From: Physcomitrium patens
Lineage: Eukaryota; Streptophyta; Bryopsida; Funariales; Funariaceae
Assembly (NCBI RefSeq): GCF_000002425.4
Contig: NC_037253.1
Span: 17,004,407 to 17,068,406 of the forward strand
Reading direction: 5' to 3'
DNA length: 64,000 bases
Part shown: piece after piece, positions 12,219 through 25,140 of the stretch
Numbering within the stretch: position 1 is the stretch's first letter
How the letters are laid out: every line of letters begins with the position of its first letter
The notes under the pieces: model-generated
Told to the model about the DNA's origin: nothing
What the model saw: only the letters and a program-made list of their open reading frames with translations
Database searches by the model: none
Translations under genes and position numbers: made by a program

Positions 12219-14700
12219 CTACCAATAAGGCATTTTGAAAGCTTCTTAAAGACCAAAAGTCTTATGGCCTAGACACCAAATTTTAGGATGTTGCTAATAT
12301 ATCTTTTTTAAAAGTAAGGATTTTTGTGGCATAAGTTGAAATAGCCACATATTATATATTATGAAAATATAAATATCTAAAGTTTAAAAAACTTCATTAG
12401 GGTTTTAAAAAATATATATTAATTATTTTACATATTTTACATATTTTACATATTTTTATTTATTATTATTTATTTTTTAATTCTATTTATTTAAATAATA
12501 TTTTTATTTATTATATTCCATTAACTATTATTTTTAGATATACTAATATTACTAAGCATTAAGAATCTCTTTTAAAATTTTGGTTCTGATCACATTGTAT
12601 TTTGCTATTTATTTAAAGAATAGTATGTTTTTTTTAAGAAACTTTATCACAATTCTGATGTTATTTAGCTTCAATAAACTTAAATTTTTTTTTGGTAATT
12701 TTTCATATTTTAATTCTTGAAATGAATATAGTGGCTATTAGTTATTAATACTTTAAAGAAGTTCTACAAGTTAATTCTTAAACTTTTTGATGTATACCAT
12801 CTTATTGTCAAAAATATATTCTTAATTAAAAAATAATAATAAGTTTTGATGTATTTGCAATATTTTTACATGACTATCATCTATATTTACTTATAACATA
12901 TCCATGCCAATATATAAGATATTTTAAAAAAACTTTGCACCATTTTAAATCCAGAAAACTTCATTTACTTCAATTCTTGTTTGTTATCGATTTTAGTAAG
13001 AGGCACTAGTAACTACTTTATTTTCAATTTATCCATTATTTTATAATTCCTAATAAGAGACAAATGAAATAAATGATGATTTTTTTTTATTATAATTATT
13101 ATTGATATAAAATTAGATTTTTTTTATGCATAATAAATAAAATAAGTTTTGATAATTAAATTAGTGAGAAGATCAATTGATCTTAATATTACAATAGAAT
13201 ATTTGTACTTGATTATAAATTTGAATGAAGGTTGTTATTTCTTAAGAATATCCATATTAATTTTTAGGCATTCTTAAGACTTATTTAGTTATATTTTTAT
13301 TGTTATAAAAAATTCTACTATCACTATTAAAAACATGGGTCTAAATTGATAAATTTTTTGTAAATATTTATTAGTATTAATATCAAAATTACTATTATAA
13401 TATTAATCTAAACATGAAAAAAAAAAACCAAAAATAAATATTATTTTTACTATTTTCTATATTTTCTATTTAATTATATTTGAATAAAATATAATTTTAA
13501 TATAACATTATAACAAAAATCGTCTTTATCCAAATCTAATGATGAAATCCTTAACTTCTCAATATTCTTCTCAAATGCTTCAAAAATATCTTGTGAGATT
13601 ACTTTAGCAAAAGCTTCATCCCTTAAGAGTATCCTATCAATTAAGATTGGTGTTGATACATCTTCTATCATTACTTTATTATAAAAAAATTCCTTTATGG
13701 TCTATATAATTATTCATAATTAAAAATAGAAGTTATAGGACTTATTAATAAGGAGTTTAAAGGGGCTTTGATATCAAAAGTAAAATATTTTGACTCCTAC
13801 ACCATCCCATATAGGTCGATAAGATGAGTGATAAAGGACTTCATTCCTATTGGTTGAAAGTTATGCCTAATGGGCTTCAAGATGCTACCTAGGAGTACAT
13901 TAGAGTTTGAAGCCACTTTAAGGTGGCTCATTTGAGGCAAGGCAAATCATTCCAAATAAGGCAATTCATTTAAAGTTTGGAAGTTGGATTCAAAAAGCTT
14001 GTATTTTGGACTTGAAGTTAGGTGAAAAAAATGTATAATTTGGAATTTTTGATGAAAGTGATATGATTGCTTGAAGTTAGGATGTGAATTTGGTACCTAT
14101 TATTATTTATTTACGTATATAGAGAGTTTAAGGAAGGCATTCAATAATCAAAGAATGACATTCAAAAGCTAATCTAAAAAAACTATATTTTATGTAGAAA
14201 AATTGATATATTTGAATTTAGAATAAATGAGAAAGAGCTATTAGAAGTTAGTGCTTCAAAACTAGAGTTTGTAAGTTAGGTTTTTTTATGGAGGTTTGAT
14301 TTGGACCATATGTTGAATTTTTAGATGAATTTTTGGCTAAAAATTTCCATAAGTGTGGATGATTAGATTAAAATGTTGTATATAAAAAATTAATGGTATT
14401 TGAGTGTTGGATTTTTGAGATATGGTAGATTTAGTGCATAAATGCTTAGAAATTGACATGTTTGGTACTTAGTAGAAATGAAACAATATTTTAAAGATTT
14501 GTAACAAATTTATGGTTGATTTTTTGTATAAAGATAGTCAAGGGTATAAGTTAACTTGTAGAGAATTTTAAATCCAACAAGACAGTTAGATTAAAAGTTA
14601 TTAAGTGATACATATACTAAAGGAATTTTTATAGGAATAGAAGTGATTTTAGGATATCTAGTAACATCTTGGAAATTCTTGTACATCCTAACCATGTATA
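10480..14700. other. AT-rich DNA with microsatellites, no gene recognised
   Basis: A run of about 19 T at 10,481-10,499 and (TA)n tracts at 10,840-10,870 and 12,169-12,215 are present. A 65-codon minus-strand open frame at 13,474-13,671 encodes an acidic, lysine-rich peptide with no family I recognise; it probably derives from a repeat. 13,790-13,960 contains a slightly more GC-balanced stretch without coding signal. I see no gene here. Confidence 0.5.
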
Positions 14701-15925
14701 TTTGATATAATTATCTTCTTGAAGATAAGCTATAAATAATATTTTTATTTTATAAATTTGGAACTTTGAGCAATTAGTGGTAGCTAGAGGCACAATGCAT
14801 TTTTAAAGCAAATTTTCTCTATTTTGAAATTGGTCGTGAATCAAAGTTATAATCAAATTCCAAAATACAAAACTGTGCTCTTATGACAATTCTAATGTTC
14901 TTTTATAGATTAGAAAGTGAAATTTTAGATAAAACTTTAAAAGGGTTTTTTTGGCATTAATTTTAAGTAATTTAGATGCATAATGAGAGTTTAAAAGTTT
15001 TTCAAAGTGAAAGATGTGTTCAAAGATTTTGGATTTCGAGAAACAAAAAGAAATTTATATATTTAAAAAAATTACTAATATTGTAGCAAATTTTTAAGAT
15101 GAAATTTTTTTGATTTTTTATTAAATTTTTTTTAATTATATTTTATAAATTTAAAGTCAATTGAACAATTAGATTAAAGGATATAGGAGTTTTATTGGAT
15201 TACATTCTTAGATGTTTAAATTTTAGGATCAATGAGGGTTTCTACGATCTTGAAAAATCCACTAGTTTAATTGAAGCAAGAATTTTTAGGAATATTTTAA
15301 ATTTAAGCCTCTATTCTTATGCCAATTTAGAGAGTAGTTGAATGATTCAACAAAGAATATATGATGAATAAAGGTAAGTTTTTAGATTAGAAAAGGAAGA
15401 CAATTAACATTTGAGATTATTAGAAGCTTATTCTTCTAATTTAGAAGTTTGATTTTTTTAAAGTTTGTGTACTTGTTTTTTGTCCAAATATTAAAATTAT
15501 TTAAAATCAATAGTTTAATTAATTTCTATTAAGATTTAAAAACAACAATATAAATCCACCCAAGATTTATCTTGAGCTTGTTTAGGATTTATTAAGGATT
15601 TATTTAGGATTTGCTCAAGATTTTTAGAACTAAATTAAGATTTTATTAGGATTTACTAAGAAATTACTTATAATTTCTATTTTTAGTATTTAAAGAATTA
15701 TTTATTGTTTATTTAAATATCAATTTCTGATATTCTTATGTTATTTTTGTAATTTCTTTAAGATTTTTTTGGATTTGATTAAGATTTGGTTGTAATTATT
15801 AAGATTTAATTAGAACTTATTTAAGAATCTATTAGAATTATTAGGACTTTGTTATTGTAATTTCCAATTCACCTTCTATAGCCAAGTGTCCGATGCATTT
15901 TTAAGCAAGAATTCACATATTACAA
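14700..15925 (+). mobile_element. B-family LTR in plus orientation
   Basis: The right end (about 15,852-15,925) is the reverse complement of the B-element LTR end at 54,395-54,470: both carry a GTGT..ATTCTTAAGCAAGAATGCA-like block followed by an AT-rich CA terminus. Upstream lies the array of (TT)TAGGATTTATT units (15,560-15,860), which is the complement of the AATCCTAAATA arrays in other LTR copies, and upstream of that the about 14,800-15,000 stretch matching 43,190-43,400 in reverse. Adjoining internal sequence was not recognised, so it may be a solo LTR. The left limit is approximate. Confidence 0.6.
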
Positions 15926-16629
15926 CAATAAAAGTAGTACTCAAAAGTAGTACTCAAAGTCACATATGCTACAATATGTAGTTGCTTCTATGCAAGAAGG
16001 TTTTGATAAATTACATACATCCATATCAACATCTTTGTTAGTTTCTGTTACTTTTTAGATGTCATTTTAGATATTAAATAATAATATTATAATTAATTTG
16101 ACTTAGAATGCTTAAATAGGATAAATAAGAGATTAGAAATGATTTTCTTTTGGATTTAGTCTTATCAAGCTATTTTTAAAATAAAACTTTTAGCTTCCTA
16201 GGTGATGCACTTTAATAAGTTATTTGAAGTATTATAATTATTAAGAAAATTATTATTTATTATATATTTTCATGATATATTAATTATAATGTTAATTTAG
16301 ACAATAGAAAAAATTAATGCATAACAATTATCAAATCTTTGATTTATTTTGCATTTCTACTATTACATTCTTCATTTTCTTAAGTTTGTAATATTTATAA
16401 GAATTTCTATAAAATAAATTAAAAAAAAATTAACAAGTCAATATTAATTTAGATACGCATAATTTACATTCTCTAAGATACTTAAATCATTTAATCCTTT
16501 CTTAGTAAAATAAAAATAAATAATACTTTAGTATTGCAAGTATTTTTCTATCATACTATGAAGGACAAAAATCTAAATAAAATTTAAAAGATAAGAAACT
16601 CACGTAATATCAAAAAACAAAAATAAGAA

Positions 16630-16681
<52 letters not shown>

Positions 16682-17640
16682 ATTATTGCTGTATAAATTT
16701 AAGCTAGATAGTTTTGAATCAAGATTAAAATAAAATGAAACCATTAAATAGTTTGAAGATTTTATTTCTTATTGCCATAAATATATTAGCTATTAAGAAA
16801 GACTAAAAGAAGTTACTAAAGACTAAAAGAGTTGTAGATTAAGAATCAAATTATGAGACAACTTAAACACACCACATTATAAGCAAAAAAACTTGTTGCA
16901 CAGTTTTTAAAAGCCTTATTACAAAACTATAGAAATCGAAAGATATAATCTACAATTAGATTATTTTTTTGAGATTTTATAAAAAAAATATTACATATTT
17001 AAAATGTCTACTTACTTTTACTTCTATGTACTCTTATTTATTTAAGTAACACATGCATTTATATATATATATATATATATATACATAAGATTAAAAAAAT
17101 AGATTAATAGATTTTTATATAATAACAAAGAAAATAATAGCTAAGAAAAGCTTATGAATAAAGAAAAGTTAATGAAGAAAAGCTATTTTTTCATAATTTA
17201 TCTTACTCAATCCAAAATTAAAAATATATATAATTTTAATTTTTTAATAAATAATAATTATTAATATTTATTTTTACTCAATGAATTTAATTACTTAACT
17301 ATCTCCAAGTTACATTAGCTAATTCTTTTTTATTTTGGCCAATTTTGATTTATATTAACTATTTTAATCCATCTTAGCTAATTGTAATTTATGTATCCAA
17401 TTTTAATTAAATTAATCCTCTGTTTTTTACTAATCATTCACTAAATCCTACCTTATACATTTTTACCACTTACTTTTGAGTATTATATAATTTCTAATAC
17501 TTACCTTATACTTTGTTTATTTGTGGTGTATTATTACATATTTTTACCTACTAGTATTATTATAGTTTTTTAAATTTATGATTTATTTATTATTTTCTTT
17601 CCTTCTTTTGTCCTTTTTTTTTATTTTAACATTCATATAC
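15926..17640. other. AT-rich intergenic DNA with (TA)n tracts
   Basis: (TA)n microsatellites lie at 16,635-16,679 and 17,060-17,083. A short direct repeat (AAAGTAGTACTC, twice at 15,929-15,955) follows the LTR. No coding or RNA feature is supported. Confidence 0.5.
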
Positions 17641-18270
17641 TCGATATTGTGATTTCCTTGAGCAACCAATAGAATGTGACTATCGTCAGCAACAAAGCTT
17701 TTAAGTTGGGATTCTTCTGAAACTCTGAGCAGAACATGGTTTTAATGACAAAAATTCTTATTGCAAGTACAATTACCCTGGTTTAACTTTCTGTTCCGAT
17801 GTCGCACCTGAACCTGCTTGATGAAAAAAAACATATGAACCAGTCAATGTATCCAGAAAAAACTAATAAATAAATTGTGATTGATATGCCAAAAGACGCT
17901 GTTTTGATGGTCGTAACAATCAAAACTTGTAGCCTTCACAGCCACCGCGCATTGAGTCAATTAGTAAACCCTCCAAGAGCACCGCCCACCAGGATCAGCT
18001 CCCAGTCCACCACTGGAAGTCAATGTCGAAGCAGCAAGAGCAATCTTTGCTGCGTCCATTTCGAGATCCAGGAGCTAATTTCAGACATCAGTTCTCTTGC
18101 TAAACCACCCGTTACTCCCCGTAACCCCCGAAGGTCGCATAAATTGTCAGAAGTGCAACACACAAACATAACCACCATAGAACGCCTTGTACACGTGCAG
18201 ATGCGCACTGGCAGCAAAATGAAACGCTGCACTTGTGCCGACTTAGCACTAGCTTTAAATTAAGATTTCT
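17640..18270. other. Small CpG-retaining island, possible exon of an unknown gene
   Basis: Composition changes abruptly from CpG-free AT-rich DNA to normal CpG content and back at about 18,265. A plus-strand open frame of 128 codons (17,877-18,263) and an overlapping minus-strand frame both exist; neither shows a family motif. On the minus strand a peptide beginning MDAAKIALAASTLTSSGG near 18,050 has a plausible start but quickly meets stops. In this window CpG retention otherwise marks genes, so this may be an exon or a small noncoding gene, but function and strand are undetermined. Confidence 0.3.
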
Positions 18271-19520
18271 GATTTTTTTTTTCTTAACATTATATAAGAA
18301 AATCTTTTAATCCATAATCCAATTTTTTTAGATTTTTTGATTTAGTGTAAGACATTATTATCAATATATTAATTTAATTATTTCTTTTTTGGAACATTTC
18401 CTAAAATTTAATATTTTAAATCTAATTTTAATTATATAAAATTAACTATAAAATTTTGATTTAATATAATGAGTCAAATATCTCAACAAATAAATCGGTA
18501 GAAAATAGTTTTTATTGTTAATATATCAGGTGGGTTATATTTTAAAAAATATATAGTAATTTATTTTATATTTTTACTGGAAAAAATATTTGCAATTTAT
18601 TTTGAATATTTATGTAATTCTTTGCTAGATTCTTGATTATAATTTCTTCACTAAAATTACTTTATTTTGCACTGAATTTTGATAAATACAAATTATAGTT
18701 GAGATTCTTCTAAAATATTAATTTTGTAAGAAAAATAGAATTTTTTTATCAATTATTTAAATTTAAAACAATGTATTTAAGTAAATTTTATATTATTTTA
18801 AAATGCTATCAGAATTAGTTTGAATAAAATATTTTTGTTGTGTTAATTGATACTAAATTTATTCTCTTTTTTGCATAAATAATTTTTTTTATAATTGAAA
18901 ATATTTTTTATTTATTTTAATTGCTTGAATTTTAATTTGTGAAATAATTTCAAACTATATACATATTTATATTTTATTTAATGAATTTATATTTTGATAA
19001 TAATAAATTAAGAAAAATATCAAATTGATCCACCTAAATCTTAAATCAACCAACTTTCTAGAAAAAGACAATTGTTGGCTCCACTAAAACAATTGTTGAT
19101 CATTTTCATTATTTGACATCCTTAAAAACTTTTCTTGTTGCTGAACATTTTCTTCATAAATCACTAGCTTCTCTGCAATGTAAAATTATCAAACTTGCAT
19201 GATTTCATTTATTATAGTCCTTCTTAAGAGTTCCATTCTTTATCATTCTCACTTCCTTGTAGATTCAACACATCATAACGGCAAAATTGAGAGATCACTA
19301 AGGAAGTACAAAACTTTATGCGATGCAAGAGAAGCAGAGTAGAGACAATTGGATCAATTAAGTTTGGAGTGGGTTGATTTAATATTCTTCTAAAGAGAAA
19401 CTAATAAAATAAATAAAATATTTTTAAAAAATCCATGAAATGTTATAATGTAATGACAATATATATATATATATATAGATATATATATATATATAAGAGT
19501 AGAATTTCATAAACATCACC
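18270..19520. other. AT-rich spacer
   Basis: Stops in all frames, long A/T runs and a (TA)n tract at 19,458-19,495. Nothing recognisable. Confidence 0.5.
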
Positions 19521-21627
19521 TCTAATAAATAAGATTATCTTCGTGGTCCAGGAAGGAATTGAGCCTGATACTCACTGTAGTTGCTATGCTGGAGCTGCGA
19601 ATTTCCATCACAATTTAACTGTATTATTTAGAACTTATGTCTAATATTGAAGCCGAATTTCAGAATCTGGTGATTGTTAGGAGTTTCCTATGAAGCTTAG
19701 GAAGTCTGTTTATTTTGAATTTCCCTTTTGCGTGATAGTCAGGTTTTCCCTCTCTGAAATGTCTTCGCTGCTCAGCTTCGAGGTCGCTTCGCTAAGTATC
19801 ATCTTCGTGATATGTGGTGATGACTGTTTTCAATATTTAAGGATGAAGAGTTTTGAAGCAGTGTGTGACATACATGCACACCTCTCAAGTGAAACACAGA
19901 ACGTGCATCAGTTACACAGGCGGTCATATCTATGGCTTAAGGGAATAAAGAATATTACGACTTAAGACTGTTTATTTCCTGTTCTATGGTTCTATTATGT
20001 GGTCAGTGTCCAGATATCCTAAGCGGGTAGGCTTGTGCTGCGATCTTGTGCAAGAATTGACGGTGGCATCATTACTTTGTAATACGAAGGATGTTGCGTG
20101 TAGTAGAATGATTCCCCAAGGAGGCCCTTATCGTGCAGCAATGAAGCTTTCATGCAAAGTGTTGTTGGTGGCGTTCGGATAATACTATAGAGTTTTACCA
20201 GGTTAGTAGATGATGAACATTAGAACCTGGCTGATCACCCCATCATGGTTCATCCAGAATTCCTCTTCAATTGTTTACGATCATTTTAAACTTGTGAAAC
20301 AGTCTTTCTTTCAGGAATCATATGCTAGACGAGCCTTTGTTAGAAAGACTAGCATGCTTTCACAAACGGATGGAGACTACTTCCTTTCAGCTCAGTACTC
20401 TGTTAAGAATCTCTAAAGCAGGCTTCTCTTTCACTGATTCAGTTGTTCCGTGTTTGTTAAGTTTCCATCCAAAAGATTGACAGGCAGGATTTGTGTCAAA
20501 TTATTGCTCCAAGTGACGGATGATGAGTTCTTTGACTGAAACGTGACATTATTGTTTTGTTTGACTACTTTCCAGCAAACCGTATCTTGAGATTAACTTT
20601 GCAGGTACAAGATGAGTTCCAGTACACTCTTGCAGATAGTGGTCATGTTTGAACAGTCAACGGCATCTCTGGCTTACCCTGATGTGTTCATTGCAAAAGC
20701 GTTGCTGAGTCTTTTTGTCTTTCTGATGGAAGCATGAGGTTCCTCTGTCTGAAGATTCCCGTCGATATCTTGAAAGTATTTCACGAGATATCTTAACCTG
20801 GACAACGGACCAGCAACTCCCAGCATAACGGTATTGCGTGAGCCAAGAAAGTACACGAGGCTTCACTTTGAACCACTTTAGTTCCTATTCTTATCATTGA
20901 TTCAGAACTGCAAAAGCCTCAGCAATGGCTAGAGCGTGTTCAAATATAGTCATTTTGATCTGCAGCTTGTGAATTGATGCCGTCGGTGTTATGCAATCCT
21001 GGTATATATATGTCTCGTATTTTTAACACTCTGAAACTGATCATTAGTGTTTGCGGTTCACTACTCTTATTCATGGTGTTGAAGTAACTGATAGTTAGCA
21101 ATAGAGACTTCGTTTCAATTAGTGTTTCTCGAATGGTTAAATTAAGGGTTTGATGAAATTTACAAAAGAATTGATTCATACTATGTGTATGAAATGAAAT
21201 AAATATCTTTAACAAGGTGTATTTTCTCATACATTGATTGATTTGTTTGTGTTTTCTTTCTTTAGGGCAATAGTTTTTAAAGATGGGCTGGTTCACAAGT
21301 TTTTAAACTGAGTCATAAACTAGGAAAAAGAGTTGATAAACTATTTCGTGACTTTCACCTCATTGAGCTCAGTTTAATTGGTCATGGAACGAAAGCGTGG
21401 TTAGACCTGGTTCAGTAACAGGTAATCTTTAATGACGCAACAGATTTAAACACGGTAAACAGAGAGGTTCTCGTATTTGAGGACGATCTACTTATACAAT
21501 AATGCAATTGGCAGAACGAAGAACCAGCAACCTTTGAATGGGGAAATAAATTCATTCGTTAATTCTTCCCCTAGACCCACGACCCACCGTAATACATCTC
21601 AAGATATGGATACATCATGGTTTGATG

Positions 21628-21892
21628 CGTTAGGTGCTTCCACAGCACAAGCCATGTTCTATTAAACTATATGACCACCAAACCTTCTTTGACTACGTCA
21701 TATTTGACAGTATTATACCTGAAAGACGTCTGCAGCTGTGTCACCGTTCAGACAGATGAGATGGCATCGAAGAGAAAGAAGATTGAAGGTCGCGATCCGC
21801 TCGCCCCATTTCTGTTTCGACAAGATCCATGACAAATGAAACCCGCGTGTCAGTCATGTGTGGAGAAACGTACTGAGCGTGTCATGAACCTG
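21628..21892. repeat. Diverged direct repeat, copy 1
   Basis: Aligns with 22,002-22,275 at a spacing of 374 bp. Anchors are GCTTCCACAGCACAA (starting 21,636), TTATACCTGA then CAGACAGATGAGATG, and CATGACAAATG..GCGTGTC..GAGCGT near the end. Substitutions and small indels are common, so the duplication is old. Confidence 0.65.
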
Positions 21893-22001
21893 TAACCTGC
21901 ATTCGATCAACTCGACACGATTGGGTACACACTGACTCCAGATCTCCGCCAGCAGTTTTATCTTGGAATTTCTCCGCATGTCGAAACATCTTGCTTTCAT
22001 G

Positions 22002-22275
22002 CATTCCAGGCTTCCACAGCACAAATCGTGTCTCCTCCTGTGCTGTGTAAACACCCAAAATGCTACGAAGACTATATCCTCTGCTCTTATACCTGAGACT
22101 CCCGCTTCGCTACCACTCAGACTGATGAAATGCAACGTCGGCGAACTCTTGAGAATTGAAATTAGCAACGCACTCGTTCTAGTTCTCTCTCGAATAGACT
22201 CATGACCGATGCAAATCCGCATGAAAGGCACACGTAGAAACACATAGAGAGCGTATCGCTTGGTCGTGATCTGCA
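22002..22275. repeat. Diverged direct repeat, copy 2
   Basis: Partner of 21,628-21,892. The anchor GCTTCCACAGCACAA begins at 22,010, followed by TTATACCTGA, CAGACTGATGAAATG and a CATGACCGATG..GCACACGT..GAGCGT block in the same order. It could be a duplicated regulatory or noncoding-RNA segment; no open frame is conserved between the two copies as far as I can see. Confidence 0.65.
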
Positions 22276-22289
22276 CTTAAACAACTCAA

Positions 22290-23220
22290 AGCAGGTGGGT
22301 GAAAACTGCGACTAACTCCAGAACCCCTCCGCCTCGTCAACCCCGCAATTCACAATGCACTCTCTCCAATTCTCTTCCAACTCCTGACCATCGATCGATC
22401 AATCAACCAGCAACCCAATCGATCAACCGCTGCATGAACGGTAGAGAAATGGAGAGAGTGTGCCATGAAACTGCAAGGTGGTCCAATCGCTCCCTCGTCA
22501 ACCCCCAAGGCCACCTCCTCCTACACACCCCACCGCAACATCCGACCAAAACTAAACGATACATTAGAGCACCATCGCTGGGCACTTAAGTACTCACGGC
22601 CTCCACCACCGGCCGGCCTTCCCAGAAAATCACATTGTTTTCCAATTGGCTGTCGCGCGTTGCAGTAGGTGAAAGGGCATTTGCCAAATCCAGGAAGGAA
22701 AAGCAGCCGCGGCTACAGACTACAGCGAGGTCGTCTCGAAGCAGTGTGCTGATTCCAGAAGCAGCTAGCGGGTAGCTTCAACGGCATCATTCGTTTCCCT
22801 GCCAACCCCACATGACGCGATGGTCCCGAATCTCCATGCTCGGACGCCCCTGAGACTGCTCTCCCTACCTACTACTGCGCCCAGCCCCAACTACTCCGAT
22901 CCCGTGTTACCCACACTGCGATGCCCCCCGTGCCGTTCCCCATTAATCCACGGTGTGCACCCCACTCGACGCGCATCCGCCGCACCCTTCGAGTCTTCGT
23001 CGAATCCTCTCCTGCCCAAGTTACCCAAGTTGGCAGGCCACGATCTGGTCTGCTCCTGCTCTTGCTGATCCTGCTGCGCCGTGAACTGCAATTCAGAGCT
23101 GAGATCCTCCTGTAAAAAGCATCCCTCCCTCTCCCAATTCTCATCTCCGTCGTCATCGTGTCGTCGTCCCTGCGAATCGAGGTTTCCCAGCAAAAGACAA
23201 ATTCTAGAATCCAACGTGTT
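22290..23220. other. GC-rich, CpG-rich block; possible 5' exon or promoter
   Basis: The most GC-rich part of the window, ending sharply at AT-rich DNA near 23,220. On the plus strand 22,820-23,068 encodes an Arg/Ser/Pro/Leu-rich, acid-poor 82-residue peptide that resembles an organellar transit peptide; on the minus strand 23,214-22,891 encodes a Gln/Glu/Asp-rich peptide with a possible splice donor near 22,913. Both cannot be real and neither continues into a recognisable domain. A CpG-rich promoter with 5' UTR is equally likely. The nucleotidase gene begins 2.7 kb downstream and has its own complete first coding exon. Confidence 0.3.
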
Positions 23221-24263
23221 TTTATTTATTTACATAAATTTTGTAATTTGTATTCCATGGCATAACCAAAGGTTTATTTGTTGATTGGTTTTCATGAAGT
23301 GGGGGTCTAAAGTTGTCCATGTTTTCTGTATACTTGTTTGTCATTTATGAAAAAAAGAAGTTGGTCAAATTAGAACCTATTTTTTCATGTTTTGGGATTA
23401 TGTACTAATTATTTTTTGATTTGTAAAAACATTGGTTGTTCATTTAGAAGTATCGACTATATTATCCTTTCAAATATTATAGTTTTCAAATATCAACTAA
23501 GATAACATTTTAATTAGTTCTCATTTGTATTTCTTGTTTAATAAGTTCATCCATAGTACATCATTAATTATCTAAGAAATGACTCATACAACAAATAAAA
23601 ATAAACTGTTACAGTATTGGTCTTCAAAAAGATATGTTCATATAATATGTAAAAAAAACATAGATTTTTATTTTAATTTATTTTCTATTATTTTCAGTAA
23701 TATATTTCATTTTAAAAAATCAGTCTTTAAAAGAAAAATTATTTCTCTGAAAAAATGTTAAGATTTGTGTTGTAAATTTTTGTAAATTTATTTTTTGCCT
23801 ACAATATCAATATAAATCATTAAATTTCTAAGTGAACAAATTTCAGAATATAGTTAAAAGATTAAAAGAATAAATATGTACGGAATGTTTAATTTTTTTT
23901 TAAAAAATAGAGCTTTTTTTGTTTTAAGTAGAAATAATTTTTTTTAAAACTTATCTTCTTATAAGAGAGAATTATATTTAATCAAACTTTTATTTTGTCC
24001 AATGTAAATTTTTCTTAAAAAATATATCAGTTTTTTTAAAAATAGAAATGATTAATTATCTTTTACTTTCATCCTAAATTCTTAATTTGTGAATTCATTG
24101 TGAAAATTTCATGTATTCATTTACAAGATAAAATACATTTACATCAAGTATTTATATATGTTTACCTCTACAGCACATTTTTTTGATAAATCTATATTTC
24201 GAAAGTAAATTTTAGATATTTAAAATTCTTTGTTGATTTATTTAAATTTTATTTCAAAAAATA

Positions 24264-24303
<40 letters not shown>

Positions 24304-25140
24304 CTATTACACAATGTAACTCATTATTTATAAGAATTAGTTTGAGAGTTTTTGTCTTTTGAATCAATGTTCAATGGTAGATTTTTGGAACTTGAACAGA
24401 GAGAATCATATATATATATTAAATATTTTATATTTATATAAAATATATATATATTTATTGAGAGAATCATATATAAATATTTATATATATAAATACATAT
24501 ATATATATATATATATATATTTGTATATATTAACAAAAAATATATATATTTATGTATATATATTTATTTATTTATATATATATACATTTTAAATTGATTT
24601 GTTACTTTTTACTATCTATTTATAGAGAATTTTGTAATTAGAGATATTTAATTCCTGCTCATTACAAAAAGATAATAATTACAGATTATGTTTTAAAGTA
24701 TTTAGCCAAGCACTATGTCACAAAAGAATAAGGAAAGAGAAACAGAAGTAGGAACATTGTTAAATATATGCATCTTAGCCATGAATGTTAAATTTTATTT
24801 TCAACCTATGAGTTTTTTTAAGAAAGATAATAAATTTTGAAATTAACAAAACATAAAATCATGTTGGTTTTAAAAGTGGTCTTGCATATTACAGAATTGA
24901 ATAGAAATTAATGAAGGTTTCATTTTGTATATGTCTAGTATTCAAAATTTGAGGTTGAATCTACACAGAATTTCGTTCGAAAAATTTATTAAATTAAATT
25001 AGTTAAAGCATGAGAATAAAAAAATATAGAAAATCCATTTGTTTTAATGTTGAAACAAAACTAGTATCATATATACATTACTCATTTTTTTATTAAATCA
25101 TGAAAATGAAATAATTATCGAGATAATTTATTATTAAAAT
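23220..25140. other. AT-rich intergenic DNA with (TA)n microsatellites
   Basis: Pure and interrupted TA tracts lie at 24,263-24,299 and 24,405-24,592; the latter mixes TATATT, TATTTA and TATATG blocks and produces spurious Tyr/Ile-rich open frames on both strands. No gene. Confidence 0.6.

Larger units (their letters stand above)
19520..22290. other. CpG-retaining region without recognisable protein
   Basis: About 2.8 kb of balanced composition with normal CpG, in contrast to its surroundings. Several open frames of 60-140 codons occur on both strands (for example 19,690-19,965 plus, 21,854-22,276 minus), none with a known domain and none dominating over its opposite-strand shadow. The texture resembles introns, UTRs or a long noncoding transcript rather than a contiguous coding exon. 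The part 21,628-22,275 is a diverged direct duplication (listed separately). No strand or splice model can be defended. Confidence 0.35.

Noticed and set aside
13474-13671. 65-codon minus-strand frame as a real small gene
   Set aside because: It sits in CpG-depleted repeat-like DNA without homologous copy or motif; most likely a relic or chance frame.
20205-20560. C/D snoRNA candidates (ATGATGA at about 20,209 and GATGATGA at about 20,518 followed by CTGA)
   Set aside because: The distance between C-like and D-like boxes is under 20 nt in both cases and there is no terminal stem.
22891-23214. Gln/Glu-rich minus-strand protein of 107 residues
   Set aside because: It overlaps equally long plus-strand frames in a GC-rich block, where long open frames arise by chance, and has no recognised domain; retained only as a possibility in the block description.
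24324-24592. Tyr/Ile-rich open frames on both strands
   Set aside because: They are translations of TA-rich microsatellite sequence, present on both strands at once and without any domain.
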